64,000 nucleotides of DNA from Mustela lutreola (GCF_030435805.1 NC_081296.1:30097745-30161744); one strand, 5' to 3'. Numbered from the stretch's first letter, positions 9,955 to 22,187 are shown. Numbers and translations: made by a program. Notes: generated by a model not told the origin, from the letters alone.

Positions 9955-10072
9955 AACCCCGTTCCCCAGGGAGGATCTCGCCTTGACGACCAAGTCTGGC
10001 TTCTCCCAGCCCCGCCCAAAGGGCCCGTGTCTCGGATCGCCGGGGCATGGCGCCGTCCCGACCGCTCCCTCG
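9955..10072 (+). ncRNA. SNHG14: A4 host exon, 118 nt
   Basis: TTAG ends at 9954, GT at 10073. It reads AACCCCGTTCC at its start, a private substitution. Confidence 0.68.
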
Positions 10073-10126
10073 GTAAGGAGGGGTTCCGGGTGGGCAGGGA
10101 CCTCACGCGTCGCCCCCGGCTTGCTT

Positions 10127-10207
10127 GGGTCAATGATGAGAACTCATATGGTCTCGAAGAGCGATGATGACCTAAAAATCATGCTCAATAGGATTACGCT
10201 GAGGCCC
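10127..10207 (+). ncRNA. SNORD115: SNORD115 C/D-box snoRNA, copy A4
   Basis: Consensus A copy; guide, boxes and stem intact. Confidence 0.97.
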
Positions 10208-11629
10208 AGTGCAGGGGACCGTGCGGGGATCAGCAGCCCCCAGACCCTCGGGGCATTTGAGGGCGCGCTGCTGCAGCTGGGCGCTAGAGGAGAACGAACG
10301 CTCGAGCGTCTGCGCGCGTTGGGCCCGGAGCCCAGGCGCCTCTGCGCGTGCCCACGGGGGTGTTCTGGCACTCAAGCTGGCCCACCGCCCCAATCCCCTT
10401 CCCAGGACAGCTCCCCGGGAGCCAGGGCTTCGCCATCCTCGTCTCCTCGTGTCCTTCGGCGGGCCTGGCCGGCTAGGTCCTCGGTGTGTCGACATGCAGC
10501 AGAGGTGAGCGGAAGCCTTGGGCTCGGAGGGAGGCCCGAGACGCCTTGGGTAGCGGGTAGCCCAGCAGTGACTCTGCAGCAGGCAGTGGGCTTGGGGTGG
10601 CGGTCCTCGTGGTCCAGACGTCGTGGGCCACCCCGGGAGCGGGTGCCCTTGAGCCATCCCAGGGGCAGGGAACGCGAGCGTGGGGCCGGGTGGCTGGCAA
10701 GACCCGGAAAGCGCAGAGTGGCCGCCATAGGATCAGGGGATCCTGAGGTCCCCTGATCCATCTGGGCGTGTCTCGTGGGCCTACGAACGTAGTGGACGTG
10801 AGACTTGTGGTCTCAGAAGCTTCTGTGATCTTCTGCCACGGGGTGTTGCTCGAGGTCCGGGACTTGGCTTTTTTCCGCGGGCTGACGAGGCCTGAGCTCC
10901 TGCCCCACAGCGCAGACGCCCAAGGCGTTGGAGACCACACCAGGCTGCTTGCGAATAGCGCAAGAGGATACCTTGTGCTCGCGAGACAGCCGGGTTCCAC
11001 GGGGCTACGGGGCGGAATCTGCGAGTGCCAGGCCCTTGCAGCCATTGGGTCGGAGCCACTCTCCGGAGGCTCTCAAGCACTGGGGACCGGGTCCTGACGA
11101 AGCGGCGCTGCACGGCGAGAGTCGGGTACCTCGCCCAGGGCAGCCGGTGGGTGGTGTGCCTGGCCGTAGTGGTGGACAGCGACCTGGCATTCCGAGCTCG
11201 GCCCTGGGGCAGCCGTGGGCCCGAGCCACCTTGGGCTTCCAGGGTAGGGGCTCCGATCCTTGGCTCCCAGGTGGGACCATGGGTGGGTAGGCGGCGTCCT
11301 GGCCACAACTCCCTGACCGCCCCCCTCGGCTCCCGTGCAAGGGAGACAGCGGAGACACGTCAAAACCCTGTGCTCCGTGCCATGTTCACGGACCGTTCTG
11401 TCGACGGTGGTGCTGACCCAGGGGCCTAGATCTCCCTTGTTTGGGGATGCCCTGGTAAGGGCAGCTGGGGCCCTGGGCCCTGCTCCGTCGTCTCGCACAT
11501 CAGCCATGCGTGGGTCGGCCGTATGCCCGGCCCCCACCGGCCAGGACGTTGGGAAAGGTAGCCCTCGGCCGTCCGGCCGGTGCCCCGGACCAGGGCTTTT
11601 GGACAGCTGGTCTCTCCGTCTCTCCTCAG

Positions 11630-11747
11630 AACCGCATCCACAAGCGGGGAGATCGCCCGCACCAGCTCGTCTTGCCTGGCCCGGCCCTGCCCACAGGTCC
11701 AATGTCTCAGGACCCCGGCTCATGGCGCAGTCCGCCACGCAGCCCCG
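11630..11747 (+). ncRNA. SNHG14: B4 host exon, 118 nt
   Basis: AG at 11628-11629, GT at 11748. Consensus B exon. Confidence 0.68.
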
Positions 11748-11799
11748 GTAAGCAGGTTCTGGGGGCGACGCGACCGCACGCATCGCCGCCAACCTGCTT

Positions 11800-11880
11800 G
11801 GGTCAATGATGACAACTCAAATGGTCTCGAAGAGCGGTGATGACCTAAAAATCATGCTCAATAGGATTACGCTGAGGCCC
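11800..11880 (+). ncRNA. SNORD115: SNORD115 C/D-box snoRNA, copy B4
   Basis: Consensus B copy. Same subfamily as B13 and B18, marked by CCGTGCGCGTCAGG downstream. Confidence 0.97.
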
Positions 11881-12130
11881 AATGCAGGCGTCTGTGCCGG
11901 GATCAGCATCCCCCGGAGCCTCGGGGCCCTGGAGGGGCGCTGCCGTTGGGAGCTTGAGGCCAAGGATCCCCCGGGGATCCCTGCTCCGGCCCTGGAAAGC
12001 CCGTGCGCGTCAGGGGCCCCTCGAGGTGTGGAGGCAGCCCACCCGGCCTAGAGACTGAATCCCCTCCCCTCCCCTGGACAGCTCCCTGGGAGCCATGCCT
12101 TAGGAACCCTTGTCTCCTTGTGTCTTGCAG

Positions 12131-12175
12131 CGGGCCTTGGGCACCAGGTGGTAGGCGCGGCGTTGGCCACGACAG
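12131..12175 (+). ncRNA. SNHG14: B4 downstream host exon, 45 nt
   Basis: AG at 12129-12130, GTGAGT at 12176. Has GGGCACCAGG for GGGCGCCAGG, shared with B13 and B18. Confidence 0.68.
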
Positions 12176-13308
12176 GTGAGTGGGAGACTCTGGGCCTGGC
12201 GGGAGATGGCAGACGCCATGGGCATCGTCCGCGAAGCCAGAGTCACGGCACGGGGCTCTGGCTCCACCACTGAGCTACGGGTGGAGGCCCCCGTTGTCCA
12301 CACAGCGTTGGCTGGCGCGTGATCAGGCTCCCTTGAGCCATCCCAGGTGCAGGGAACGCGAACGTTGGGCCGCGGGAAATGGCCGGGACTGGATCCCGGG
12401 GGGATGCCGCCATAGATCCGCGTGGCCCTGAGGCCTCCTTGGACCTCCCTTTGTGTCCTGTGCGCCCGTGAGGAGACGGGTTCGGGAGACCCTTGGCGTC
12501 AGGGACTTCTGTCCCCCTCAGCGAGTGGCGGTTGCTCGAGCCAACCCCAGCGCATGTTTCTTGGGGCTGGAGCGGGCAGAGCTCCTGCCCTAGGCACCAG
12601 ACTCCCAAGGACTTTGGGAGCCTGGGAGGCTGCTGAAGTACAGCCCTCGATGTTTGCTTGGGCTGCCGATGGAGCATGGTTTGGCTGGACGTGGGCAAGA
12701 ATGGGCGAGCCCCAGGCCACAGCGGGCATTGGGCGAGAGCCTGTCGGGCCAGGCCCCCAGAGGAGGGGCCGCCACGCGGGGACACTCTGGACCCTGTTGC
12801 AGGGCGGGCATTGGTCCCCTGCCTCCCGCTGGCGGGAGACCGTGACCCGCGACTCCCTCTCCAGACGTGGACCGTCGGGGCATGGGGGCCAACGTTGGCT
12901 GCGAGTGCCAGCGCCCGGATGCACGGACGGCAGCCGGGCCAATCTGGGGTTGGCGTCTGCCTGGCCATAAGTTCTGGGGCCGCCCCCGTTGGCTCGGGGC
13001 CCGGGAGGCATCGGGGGGGGGGGGTAACTCGATAACCTAGTGTTCCCGCTCACGTTGTGGGGCCTTTCTTAGCAAGGGGTGGTTCCCACAGGGGCCCTGA
13101 TCTCCACAGTTTCTGGAGGCCCAGGGATGTACAGCGGCTCCCCAGGGCCCTTTTCCTTGCTTGCGGCGGCTCCGAGCCTTGGGTCGTTCGTTCCTCCACC
13201 CGCCTGGCCAGCAGCGGCCAGGGCTTCGGGCGTGACCAATCGTGGCCGCATGGGGCACGAGCCATGGAGCAGGCCGTTCTGACAGCTGGCCTCTCCCTCT
13301 GTCCTTAG

Positions 13309-13426
13309 AACCCCGTCCCCCAGGGAGGATCTCGCCTTGACGACCAACTCTGGCTTCTCCCAGCCCCGCCCAAAGGGCCCGTGTCTCGGATCGCCGGGGC
13401 ATGGCGCCGTCCCGACCGCTCCCTCG
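13309..13426 (+). ncRNA. SNHG14: A5 host exon, 118 nt
   Basis: AG at 13307-13308, donor GTAAGGAGGAG at 13427 (other copies GTAAGGAGGGG). Contains GACCAACTCTGG, shared with A14 and A19. Confidence 0.68.
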
Positions 13427-13480
13427 GTAAGGAGGAGTTCCGGGTGGGCAGGGACCTCACGCGTCGCCCCCGGCTTGCTT

Positions 13481-13561
13481 GGGTCAATGATGAGAACTCA
13501 TATGGTCTCGAAGAGCGATGATGACCTAAAAATCATGCTCAATAGGATTACGCTGAGGCCC
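13481..13561 (+). ncRNA. SNORD115: SNORD115 C/D-box snoRNA, copy A5
   Basis: Consensus A copy, all elements intact. Confidence 0.97.
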
Positions 13562-14983
13562 AGTGCAGGGGACCGTGCGGGGATCAGCAGCCCCCAGACC
13601 CTCGGGGCATTTGAGGGCACGCTGCTGCAGCTGGGCGCTAGAGGAGAACGAACGCTCGAGCGTCTGCGCGCGTTGGGCCCGGAGCCCAGGCGCCTCTGCG
13701 CGTGCCCACGGGGGTGTTCTGGCACTCAAGCTGGCCCACCGCCCCAATCCCCTTCCCAGGACAGCTCCCCGGGAGCCAGGGCTTCGCCATCCTCGTCTCC
13801 TCGTGTCCTTCGGCGGGCCTGGCCGGCTAGGTCCTCGGTGTGTCGACATGCAGCAGAGGTGAGCGGAAGCCTTGGGCTCGGAGGGAGGCCCGAGACGCCT
13901 TGGGAAGCGGGTAGCCCAGCAGTGACTCTGCAGCAGGCCGTGGGCTTGGGGTGGCGGTCCTCGTGGTCCAGACGTCGTGGGCCACCTCGGGAGCGGGTGC
14001 CCTTGAGCCATCCCAGGGGCAGGGAACGCGAGCGTGGGGCCGGGTGGCTGGCAAGACCCGGAAAGCGCAGAGTGGCCGCCATAGGATCAGGGGATCCTGA
14101 GGCCCCCTGATCCATCTGGGCGTGTCTCGTGGGCCTACGAACGTACTGGACGTGAGACTTGTGGTCTCAGAAACTTCTGTGATCTTCTGCCACGGGGTGT
14201 TGCTCGAGGCCCGGGACTTGGCTTTTTTCCGCGGGCTGACGAGGCCTGAGCTCCTGCCCCACAGCGCAGACGCCCAAGGCGTTGGAGACCACACCAGGCT
14301 GCTTGCGAATAGCGCAAGAGGATACCTTGTGCTCGCGAGACAGCCGGGTTCCACGGGGCTACGGGGCGGAATCTGCGAGTGCCAGGCCCTTGCAGCCATT
14401 GGGTCGGAGCCACTCTCCGGAGGCTCTCAAGTACCGGGGACCGGGTCCTGACGAAGCGGCGCTGCACGGCGAGAGTCGGGTACCTCGCCCAGGGCAGCCG
14501 GTGGGTGGTGTGCCTGGCCGTAGTGGTGGACAGCGACCTGGAATTCCGAGCTCGGCCCTGGGGCAGCCGTGGGCCCGAGCCACCTTGAGCTTCCAGGGTA
14601 GGGGCTCCGATCCTTGGCTCCCAGGTGGGACCATGGGTGGGTAGGCGGCGTCCTGGCCACAACTCCCTGACCGCCCCCCTCGGCTCCCGTGCAAGGGAGA
14701 CAGCGGAGACACGTCAAAACCCTGTGCTCCGTGCCATGTTCACGGACCGTTCTGCCGACGGTGGTGCTGACCCAGGGGCCTAGATCTCCCTTGTTTGGGG
14801 ATGCCCTGGTAAGGGCAGCTGGGGCCCTGGGCCCTGCTCCGTCGTCTCGCACATCAGCCATGCGTGGGTCGGCCGTATGCCCGGCCCCCACCGGCCAGGA
14901 CGTTGGGAAAGGTAGCCCTCGGCCGTCCGGCCGGTGCCCCGGACCAGGGCTTTTGGACAGCTGGTCTCTCCGTCTCTCCTCAG

Positions 14984-15101
14984 AACCGCATCCACAAGCG
15001 GGGAGATCGCCCGCACCAGCTCGTCTTGCCTGGCCCGGCCCTGCCCACAGGTCCAATGTCTCAGGACCCCGGCTCATGGCGCAGTCCGCCACGCAGCCCC
15101 G
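14984..15101 (+). ncRNA. SNHG14: B5 host exon, 118 nt
   Basis: AG at 14982-14983, GT at 15102. Consensus, although the snoRNA that follows is damaged in box D. Confidence 0.68.
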
Positions 15102-15153
15102 GTAAGCAGGTTCTGGGGGCGACGCGACCGCACGCATCGCCGCCAACCTGCTT

Positions 15154-15234
15154 GGGTCAATGATGACAACTCAAATGGTCTCGAAGAGCGGTGATGACCT
15201 AAAAATCATGCTCAATAGGATTACGCTAAGGCCC
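15154..15234 (+). ncRNA. SNORD115: SNORD115 copy B5 with altered box D
   Basis: The box D position reads CTAA instead of CTGA. The G lost is part of the conserved CUGA that forms the kink-turn with box C, so stability of this snoRNP is doubtful. Guide, box C, C' and terminal stem are intact. It may be a non-functional copy. Confidence 0.9.
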
Positions 15235-15484
15235 AATGCAGGCGTCTGTGCCGGGATCAGCATCCCCCGGAGCCTCGGGGCCCTGGAGGGGCGCTGCCGT
15301 TGGGAGCTTGAGGCCAAGGATACCCCGGGGATCCCTGCTCCGGCCCTGGAAAGCCCGTGCACGTCAGGGGCCCCTCGAGGTGTGGAGGCAGCCCACCCGG
15401 CCTAGAGACTGAATCCCCTCCCCTCCCCTGGACAGCTCCCTGGGAGCCATGCCTTAGGAACCCTTGTCTCCTTGTGTCTTGCAG

Positions 15485-15529
15485 CGGGCCTTGGGCGCCA
15501 GGTGGTAGGCGCGGCGTTGGCCACGACAG
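15485..15529 (+). ncRNA. SNHG14: B5 downstream host exon, 45 nt
   Basis: AG at 15483-15484, GTGAGT at 15530. Consensus. Confidence 0.68.
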
Positions 15530-16659
15530 GTGAGTGGGAGACTCTGGGCCTGGCGGGAGATGGCAGACGCCATGGGCGTCGTCCGCGAAGCCAGAGTCAC
15601 GGCACGGGGCTCTGGCTCCACCACTGAGCTACGGGTGGAGGCCCCCGTTGTCCACACAGCGTTGGCTGGCGCGTGATCAGGCTCCCTTGAGCCATCCCAG
15701 GTGCAGGGAACGCGAACGTTGGGCCGCGGGAAATGGCCGGGACTGGATCCCGGGGGGATGCCGCCATAGATCCGCGTGGCCCTGAGGCCTCCTTGGACCT
15801 CCCTTTGTGTCCTGTGCGCCCGTGAGGAGACGGGTTCGGGAGACCCTTGGCGTCAGGGACTTCTGTCCCCCTCAGCGAGTGGCGGTTGCTCGAGCCAACC
15901 CCAGTGCATGTTTCTTGGGGCTAGAGCGGGCAGAGCTCCTGCCCTAGGCACCAGACTCCCAAGGACTTTGGGAGCCTGGGAGGCTGCTGAAGTACAGCCC
16001 TCGATGTTTGCTTGGGCTGCCGATGGAGCATGGTTTGGCTGGACGTGGGCAAGAATGGGCGAGCCCCAGGCCACAGCGGGCATTGGGCGAGAGCCTGTCG
16101 GGCCAGGCCCCCAGAGGAGGGGCCGCCACGCGGGGAGACTCTGGACCCTGTTGCAGGGCGGGCATTTGTCCCCTGCCTCCCGCTGGCGGGAGACCGTGAC
16201 CCGCGACTCCCTCTCCAGACGTGGACCGTCGGGGCATGGGGGCCAACGTTGGCTGCGAGTGCCAGCGCCCGGATGCACGGACGGCAGCCGGGCCAATCTG
16301 GGGTTGGCGTCTGCCTGGCCATAAGTTCTGGGGCCGCCCCCGTTGGCTCGGGGCCCGGGAGGCATCGGGGGGTGGTAACTCGATAACCTAGTGTTCCCGC
16401 CCACGTTGTGGGGCCTTTCTTAGCAAGGGCTGGTTCCCACAGGGGCCCTGATCTCCACAGTTTCTGGAGGCCCAGGGATGTACAGCGGCTCCCCAGGGCC
16501 CTTTTCCTTGCTTGCGGCGGCTCCGAGCCTTGGGTCGTTCGTTCCTCCACCCGCCTGGCCAGCAGCGGCCAGGGATTCGGGCGTGACCGATCGTGGCCGC
16601 ATGGGGCACGAGCCACAGAGCAGGCCGTTCTGACAGCTGGCCTCTCCCTCTGTCCTTAG

Positions 16660-16777
16660 ATCCCCGTCCCCCAGAGAGGATCTCGCCTTGACGACCAAGT
16701 CTGGCTTCTCCCAGCCCCGCCCAAAGGGCCCGTGTCTCGGATCGCCGGGGCATGGCGCCGTCCCGACCGCTCCCTCG
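16660..16777 (+). ncRNA. SNHG14: A6 host exon, 118 nt
   Basis: AG at 16658-16659, GT at 16778. ATCCCC-start subtype with the short 6-G tract upstream. Confidence 0.68.
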
Positions 16778-16831
16778 GTAAGGAGGGGTTCCGGGTGGGC
16801 AGGGACCTCACGCGTCGCCCCCGGCTTGCTT

Positions 16832-16912
16832 GGGTCAATGATGAGAACTCATATGGTCTCGAAGAGCGATGATGACCTAAAAATCATGCTCAATAGGATT
16901 ACGCTGAGGCCC
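16832..16912 (+). ncRNA. SNORD115: SNORD115 C/D-box snoRNA, copy A6
   Basis: Consensus A copy. Confidence 0.97.
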
Positions 16913-18334
16913 AGTGCAGGGGACCGTGCGGGGATCAGCAGCCCCCAGACCCTCGGGGCATTTGAGGGCGCGCTGCTGCAGCTGGGCGCTAGAGGAGAAC
17001 GAACGCTCGAGCGTCTGCGCGCGTTGGGCCCGGAGCCCAGGCGCCTCTGCGCGTGCCCACGGGGGTGTTCTGGCACTCAAGCTGGCCCACCGCCCCAATC
17101 CCCTTCCCAGGACAGCTCCCCGGGAGCCAGGGCTTCGCCATCCTCGTCTCCTCGTGTCCTTCGGCGGGCCTGGCCGGCTAGGTCCTCGGTGTGTCGACAT
17201 GCAGCAGAGGTGAGCGGAAGCCTTGGGCTCGGAGGGAGGCCCGAGACGCCTTGGGAAGCGGGTAGCCCAGCAGTGACTCTGCAGCAGGCCGTGGGCTTGG
17301 GGTGGCGGTCCTCGTGGTCCAGACGTCGTGGGCCACCCCGGGAGCGGGTGCCCTTGAGCCATCCCAGGGGCAGGGAACGCGAGCGTGGGGCCGGGTGGCT
17401 GGCAAGACCCGGAAAGCGCAGAGTGGCCGCCATAGGATCAGGGGACCATGAGGCCCCCTGATCCATCTGGGCGTGTCTCGTGGGCCTACGAACGTAGTGG
17501 ACGTGAGACTTGTGGTCTCAGAAGCTTCTGTGATCTTCTGCCACGGGGTGTTGCTCGAGGCCCGGGACTTGGCTTGTTTCCGCGGGCTGACGAGGCCTGA
17601 GCTCCCGCCCCACAGCACAGACGCCCAAGGCGTTGGAGACCCCACCAGGCTGCTTGCGAAGAGCGCAAGAGGATTCCTTGTGCTCGCGAGACAGCCGGGT
17701 TCCACGGGGCTACGGGGCGGAATCTGCGAGGGCCAGGCCCTTGCAGCCATTGGGTCGGAGCCTCTCTCCGGAGGCTCTCAAGCACCGGGGACCGGGTCCT
17801 GACGAAGCGGCGCTGCACGGCGAGAGTCGGGTACCTCGCCCAGGGCAGCCGGTGGGTGGTGTGCCTGGCTGTAGTGGTGGACAGCGACCTGGCATTCAGA
17901 GCTCGGCCCTGGGGCAGCCGTGGGCCCGAGCCACCTTGGGCTTCCAGGGTAGGGGCTCCGATCCTTGGCTCCCAGGTGGGACCATGGGTGGGTGGGCGGC
18001 GTCCTGGCCACAAGTCCCTGACCGCCCCCCTCGGCTCTCGTGCAAGGGAGACAGCGGGGACACGTCAAAACCCTGTGCTCCGTGCCATGTTCACGGACCG
18101 TTCTGCCGACGGTGGTGCTGACCCAGGGGCCTAGATCTCCCTTGTTTGGGGATGCCCTGGTAAGGGCAGCTGGGGCCCTGGGCCCTGCTCCGTCGTCTCG
18201 CACATCAGCCATGCGTGGGTCGGCCGTATGCCCGGCCCCCACCGGCCAGGACGTTGGGAAAGGTAGCCCTCGGCCGTCCGGCCGGTGCCCCGGACCAGGG
18301 CTTTTGGACAGCTGGTCTCTCCGTCTCTCCTCAG

Positions 18335-18452
18335 AACCGCATCCACAAGCGGGGAGATCGCCCGCACCAGCTCGTCTTGCCTGGCCCGGCCCTGCCCACA
18401 GGTCCAATGTCTCAGGACCCCGGCTCATGGCGCAGTCCGCCACGCAGCCCCG
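18335..18452 (+). ncRNA. SNHG14: B6 host exon, 118 nt
   Basis: AG at 18333-18334, GT at 18453. Consensus. Confidence 0.68.
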
Positions 18453-18504
18453 GTAAGCAGGTTCTGGGGGCGACGCGACCGCACGCATCGCCGCCAACCT
18501 GCTT

Positions 18505-18585
18505 GGGTCAATGATGACAACTCAAATGGTCTCGAAGAGCGGTGATGAACTAAAAATCATGCTCAATAGGATTACGCTGAGGCCC
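18505..18585 (+). ncRNA. SNORD115: SNORD115 C/D-box snoRNA, copy B6
   Basis: GTGATGAAC variant as in B3; it lies 10,058 bp (three dimers) from B3, the same offset as A3 to A6. Guide perfect. Confidence 0.96.
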
Positions 18586-18835
18586 AATGCAGGCATCTGT
18601 GCCGGGATCAGCATCCCCCGGAGCCTCGGGGCCCTGGAGGGACGCTGCCGTTGGGAGCTTGAGGCCAAGGATCCCCCGGGGATCCCTGCTCCTGCCCTGG
18701 AAAGCCCGTGCACGTCAGGGGCCCCTCGAGGTGTGGAGGCAGCCCACCCGGCCTAGAGACTGAATCCCCTCCCCTCCCCTGGACAGCTCCCTGGGAGCCA
18801 TGCCTTAGGAACCGTTGTCTCCTTGTGTCTTGCAG

Positions 18836-18880
18836 CGGGCCTTGGGCGCCAGGTGGTAGGCGCGGCGTTGGCCACGACAG
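18836..18880 (+). ncRNA. SNHG14: B6 downstream host exon, 45 nt
   Basis: AG at 18834-18835, GTGAGT at 18881. Consensus. Confidence 0.68.
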
Positions 18881-20012
18881 GTGAGTGGGAGACTCTGGGC
18901 CTGGCGGGAGATGGCAGACGCCATGGGCGTCATCCGCGAAGCCAGAGTCATGGCACGGGGCTCTGGCTCCACCACTGAGCTACGGGTGGAGGCCCCCGTT
19001 GTCCACACAGCGTTGGCTGGCGCGTGATCAGGCTCCCTTGAGCCATCCCAGGTGCAGGGAACGCGAACGTTGGGCCGCGGGAACTGGCCGGGACTGGATC
19101 CCGGGGGGATGCCGCCATAGATCCGCGTGGCCCTGAGGCCTCCTTGGACCTCCCTTTGTGTCCTGTGCGCCCGTGAGGAGACGGGTTCGGGAGACCCTTG
19201 GCGTCAGGGACTTCTGTCCCCCTCAGCGAGTGGCGGTTGCTCGAGCCAACCCCAGCGCATGTTTCTTGGGGCTGGAGCGGGCAGAGCTCCTGCCCTAGGC
19301 ACCAGACTCCCAAGGACTTTGGGAGCCTGGGAGGCTGCTGAAGTACAGCCCTCGATGTTTGCTTGGGCTGCCGATGGAGCATGGTTTGGCTGGACGTGGG
19401 CAAGAATGGGCGAGCCCCAGGCCACAGCGGGCATTGGGCGAGAGCCTGTCGGGCCAGGCCCCCAGAGGAGGGGCCGCCACGCGGGGACACTCTGGACCCT
19501 GTTGCAGGGCGGGCATTGGTCCCCTGCCTCCCGCTGGCGGGAGACCGTGACCCGCGACTCCCTCTCCAGACGTGGACCGTCGGGGCATGGGGGCCAACGT
19601 TGGCTGCGAGTGCCAGCGCCCGGATGCACGGACGGCAGCCGGGCCAATCTGGGGTTGGCGTCTGCCTGGCCATAAGTTCTGGGGCCGCCCCCGTTGGCTC
19701 GGGGCCCGGGAGGCATCGGGGGGGGGGGGCACTCGATTACCTAGTGTTCCCGCCCACGTTGTGGGTCCTTTCTTAGCAAGGGGTGGTTCCCACAGGGGCC
19801 CTGATCTCCACAGTTTCTGGAGGCCCAGGGATGTACAGCGGCTCCCCAGGGCCCTTTTCCTTGCTTGCGGCGGCTCCGAGCCTTGGGTCGTTCGTTCCTC
19901 CACCCGCCTGGCCAGCAGCGGCCAGGGCTTCGGGCGTGACCGATCGTGGCCGCATGGGGCACGAGCCACAGAGCAGGCCGTTCTGACAGCTGGCCTCTCC
20001 CTCTGTCCTTAG

Positions 20013-20130
20013 AACCCCGTCCCCCAGGGAGGATCTCGCCTGGACGACCAAATCTGGCTTCTCCCAGCCCCGCCCAAAGGGCCCGTGTCTCGGTTCGCCG
20101 GGGCATGGCGCCGTCCCGACCGCTCCCTCA
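20013..20130 (+). ncRNA. SNHG14: A7 host exon, 118 nt
   Basis: AG at 20011-20012. The last exon base is A (CTCA|GTAAGG) where other copies have G; GT is kept at 20131. Confidence 0.67.
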
Positions 20131-20184
20131 GTAAGGAGGGGTTCCGGGTGGGCAGGGACTTCACGCGTCGCCCCCGGCTTGCTT

Positions 20185-20265
20185 GGGTCAATGATGAGAA
20201 CTCATATGGTCTCGAAGAGCGATGATGACCTAAAAATCATGCCCAATAGGATTACGCTGAGGCCC
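20185..20265 (+). ncRNA. SNORD115: SNORD115 copy A7 with guide substitution
   Basis: The guide reads ATGCCCAATAGG, a T-to-C change at guide position 5, 14 nt upstream of box D. It creates a C-A mismatch with HTR2C in the distal part of the duplex and leaves the box-D-proximal 13 bp intact. The same variant is in A9 but not A8. Confidence 0.95.
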
Positions 20266-21687
20266 AGTGCAGGGGACCGTGCGGGGATCAGCAGCCCCCA
20301 GACCCTCGGGGCATTTGAGGGCGCGCTGCTGCAGCTGGGCGCTAGAGGAGAACGAACGCTCGAGCGTCTGCGCGCGTTGGGCCCGGAGCCCAGGCGCCTC
20401 TGCGCGTGCCCACGGGGGTGTTCTGGCACTCAAGCTGGCCCACCGCCCCAATCCCCTTCCCAGGACAGCTCCCCGGGAGCCAGGGCTTCGCCATCCTCGT
20501 CTCCTCGTGTCCTTCGGCGGGCCTGGCCGGCTAGGTCCTCGGTGTGTCGACATGCAGCAGAGGTGAGCGGAAGCCTTGGGCTCGGAGGGAGGCCCGAGAC
20601 GCCTTGGGAAGCGGGTAGCCCAGCAGTGACTCTGCAGCAGGCCGTGGGGTTGGGGTGGCGGTCCTCGTGGTCCAGACGTCGTGGGCCACCCCGGGAGCGG
20701 GTGCCCTTGAGCCATCCCACGGGCAGGGAACGCGAGCGTGGGGCCGGGTGGCTGGCAAGACCCGGAAAGCGCAGAGTGGCCGCCATAGGATCAGGGGATC
20801 CTGAGGCCCCCTGATCCATCTGGGCGTGTCTCGTGGGCCTACGAATGTAGTGGACGTGAGACTTGTGGTCTCAGAAGCTTCTGTGATCTTCTGCCACGGG
20901 GTGTTGCTCGAGGCCCGGGACTTGGCTTGTTTCCGCGGGCTGACGAGGTCTGAGCTCCTGCCCCACAGCGCAGACGCCCAAGGCGTTGGAGACCCCACCA
21001 GGCTGCTTGCGAAGAGCGCAAGAGGATACCTTGTGCTCGCGAGACAGCCGGGTTCCACGGGGCTACGGGGCGGAATCTGCGAGTGCCAGGCCCTTGCAGC
21101 CATTGGGTCGGAGCCACTCTCCGGAGGCTCTCAAGCACCGGGGACCGGGTCCTGACGAAGCGGCGCTGCACGGCGAGAGTCGGGTACCTCGCCCAGGGCA
21201 GCCGGTGGGTGGTGTGCCTGGCCGTAGTGGTGGACAGCGACCTGGCATTCCGAGCTCGGCCCTGGGGCAGCCGTGGGCCCGAACCACCTTGGGCTTCCAG
21301 GGTAGGGGCTCCGATCCTTGGCTCCCAGGTGGGACCATGGGTGGGTGGGCGGCGTCCTGGCCACAACTCCCTGACCGCCCCCCTCGGCTCCAGTGCAAAG
21401 GAGACAGCGGAGACACGTCTAAACCCTGTTCTCCGTGCCATGTTCACGGACCGTTCTGCCGACGGTGGTGCTGACCCAGGGGCCTAGATCTCCCTTGTTT
21501 GGGGATGCCCTGGTAAGGGCAGCTGGGGCCCTGGACCCTGCTCCGTCGTCTCGCACATCAGCCATGCGTGGGTCGGCCGTATGCCCGGCCCCCACCGGCC
21601 AGGACTTTGCGAAAGGTAGCCCTCGGCCGTCCGGCCGGTGACCCGGACCAGGGCTTTTGGACAGCTGGTCTCTCCGTCTCTCCTCAG

Positions 21688-21805
21688 AACCGCATCCACA
21701 AGCGGGGAGATCGCCCGCACCAGCTCGTCTTGCCTGGCCCGGCCCTGCCCACAGGTCCAATGTCTCAGGACACCGGCTCATGGCGCAGTCCGCCACGCAG
21801 CCCCG
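21688..21805 (+). ncRNA. SNHG14: B7 host exon, 118 nt
   Basis: AG at 21686-21687, GT at 21806. Has GGACACCGGC for GGACCCCGGC, shared with B9 and B10. Confidence 0.68.
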
Positions 21806-21857
21806 GTAAGCAGGTTCTGGGGGCGACGCGACCGCACGCATCGCCGCCAACCTGCTT

Positions 21858-21938
21858 GGGTCAATGATGACAACTCAAATGGTCTCGAAGAGCGGTGATG
21901 ACCTAAAAATCATGCTCAATAGGATTACGCTGAGGCCC
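21858..21938 (+). ncRNA. SNORD115: SNORD115 C/D-box snoRNA, copy B7
   Basis: Consensus B copy. The following intron is 1 nt shorter than in other B arms (CACGTCGGGG). Confidence 0.97.
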
Positions 21939-22187
21939 AATGCAGGCGTCTGTGCCGGGATCAGCATCCCCCGGAGCCTCGGGGCCCTGGAGGGGCGCTG
22001 CCGTTGGGAGCTTGAGGCCAAGGATCCCCCGGGGATCCCTGCTCCTGCCCTGGAAAGCCCGTGCACGTCGGGGCCCCTCGAGGTGTGGAGGCAGCCCACC
22101 CGGCCTAGAGACTGAATCCCCTCCCCTCCCCTGGACAGCTCCCTGGGAGCCATGCCTTAGGAACCGTTGTCTCCTTGTGTCTTGCAG

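Larger units (their letters stand above)
1440..14360 (+). repeat. Large duplicated block, left copy (30.17-kb offset)
   Basis: Four dimers here share copy-specific variants with 31.6-44.5 kb: the CTCTGG and TCCACG variants after B1/B10, the GG donor of A2/A11, the ACGCACGAG variant of A3/A12, the GATGAAC variant of B3/B12, GCGCGTC in B4/B13, and GTACTGG after A5/A14. Paired snoRNA starts differ by 30,165-30,168 bp. Edges are approximate. Confidence 0.8.

Noticed and set aside
16688-17461. 257-codon + strand open frame running from the A exon through the A snoRNA
   Set aside because: It reads through a splice donor and a structured snoRNA gene. Its recurrence reflects copy number, and it is shorter in several dimers (211 codons at A1, A2, A7, A11).
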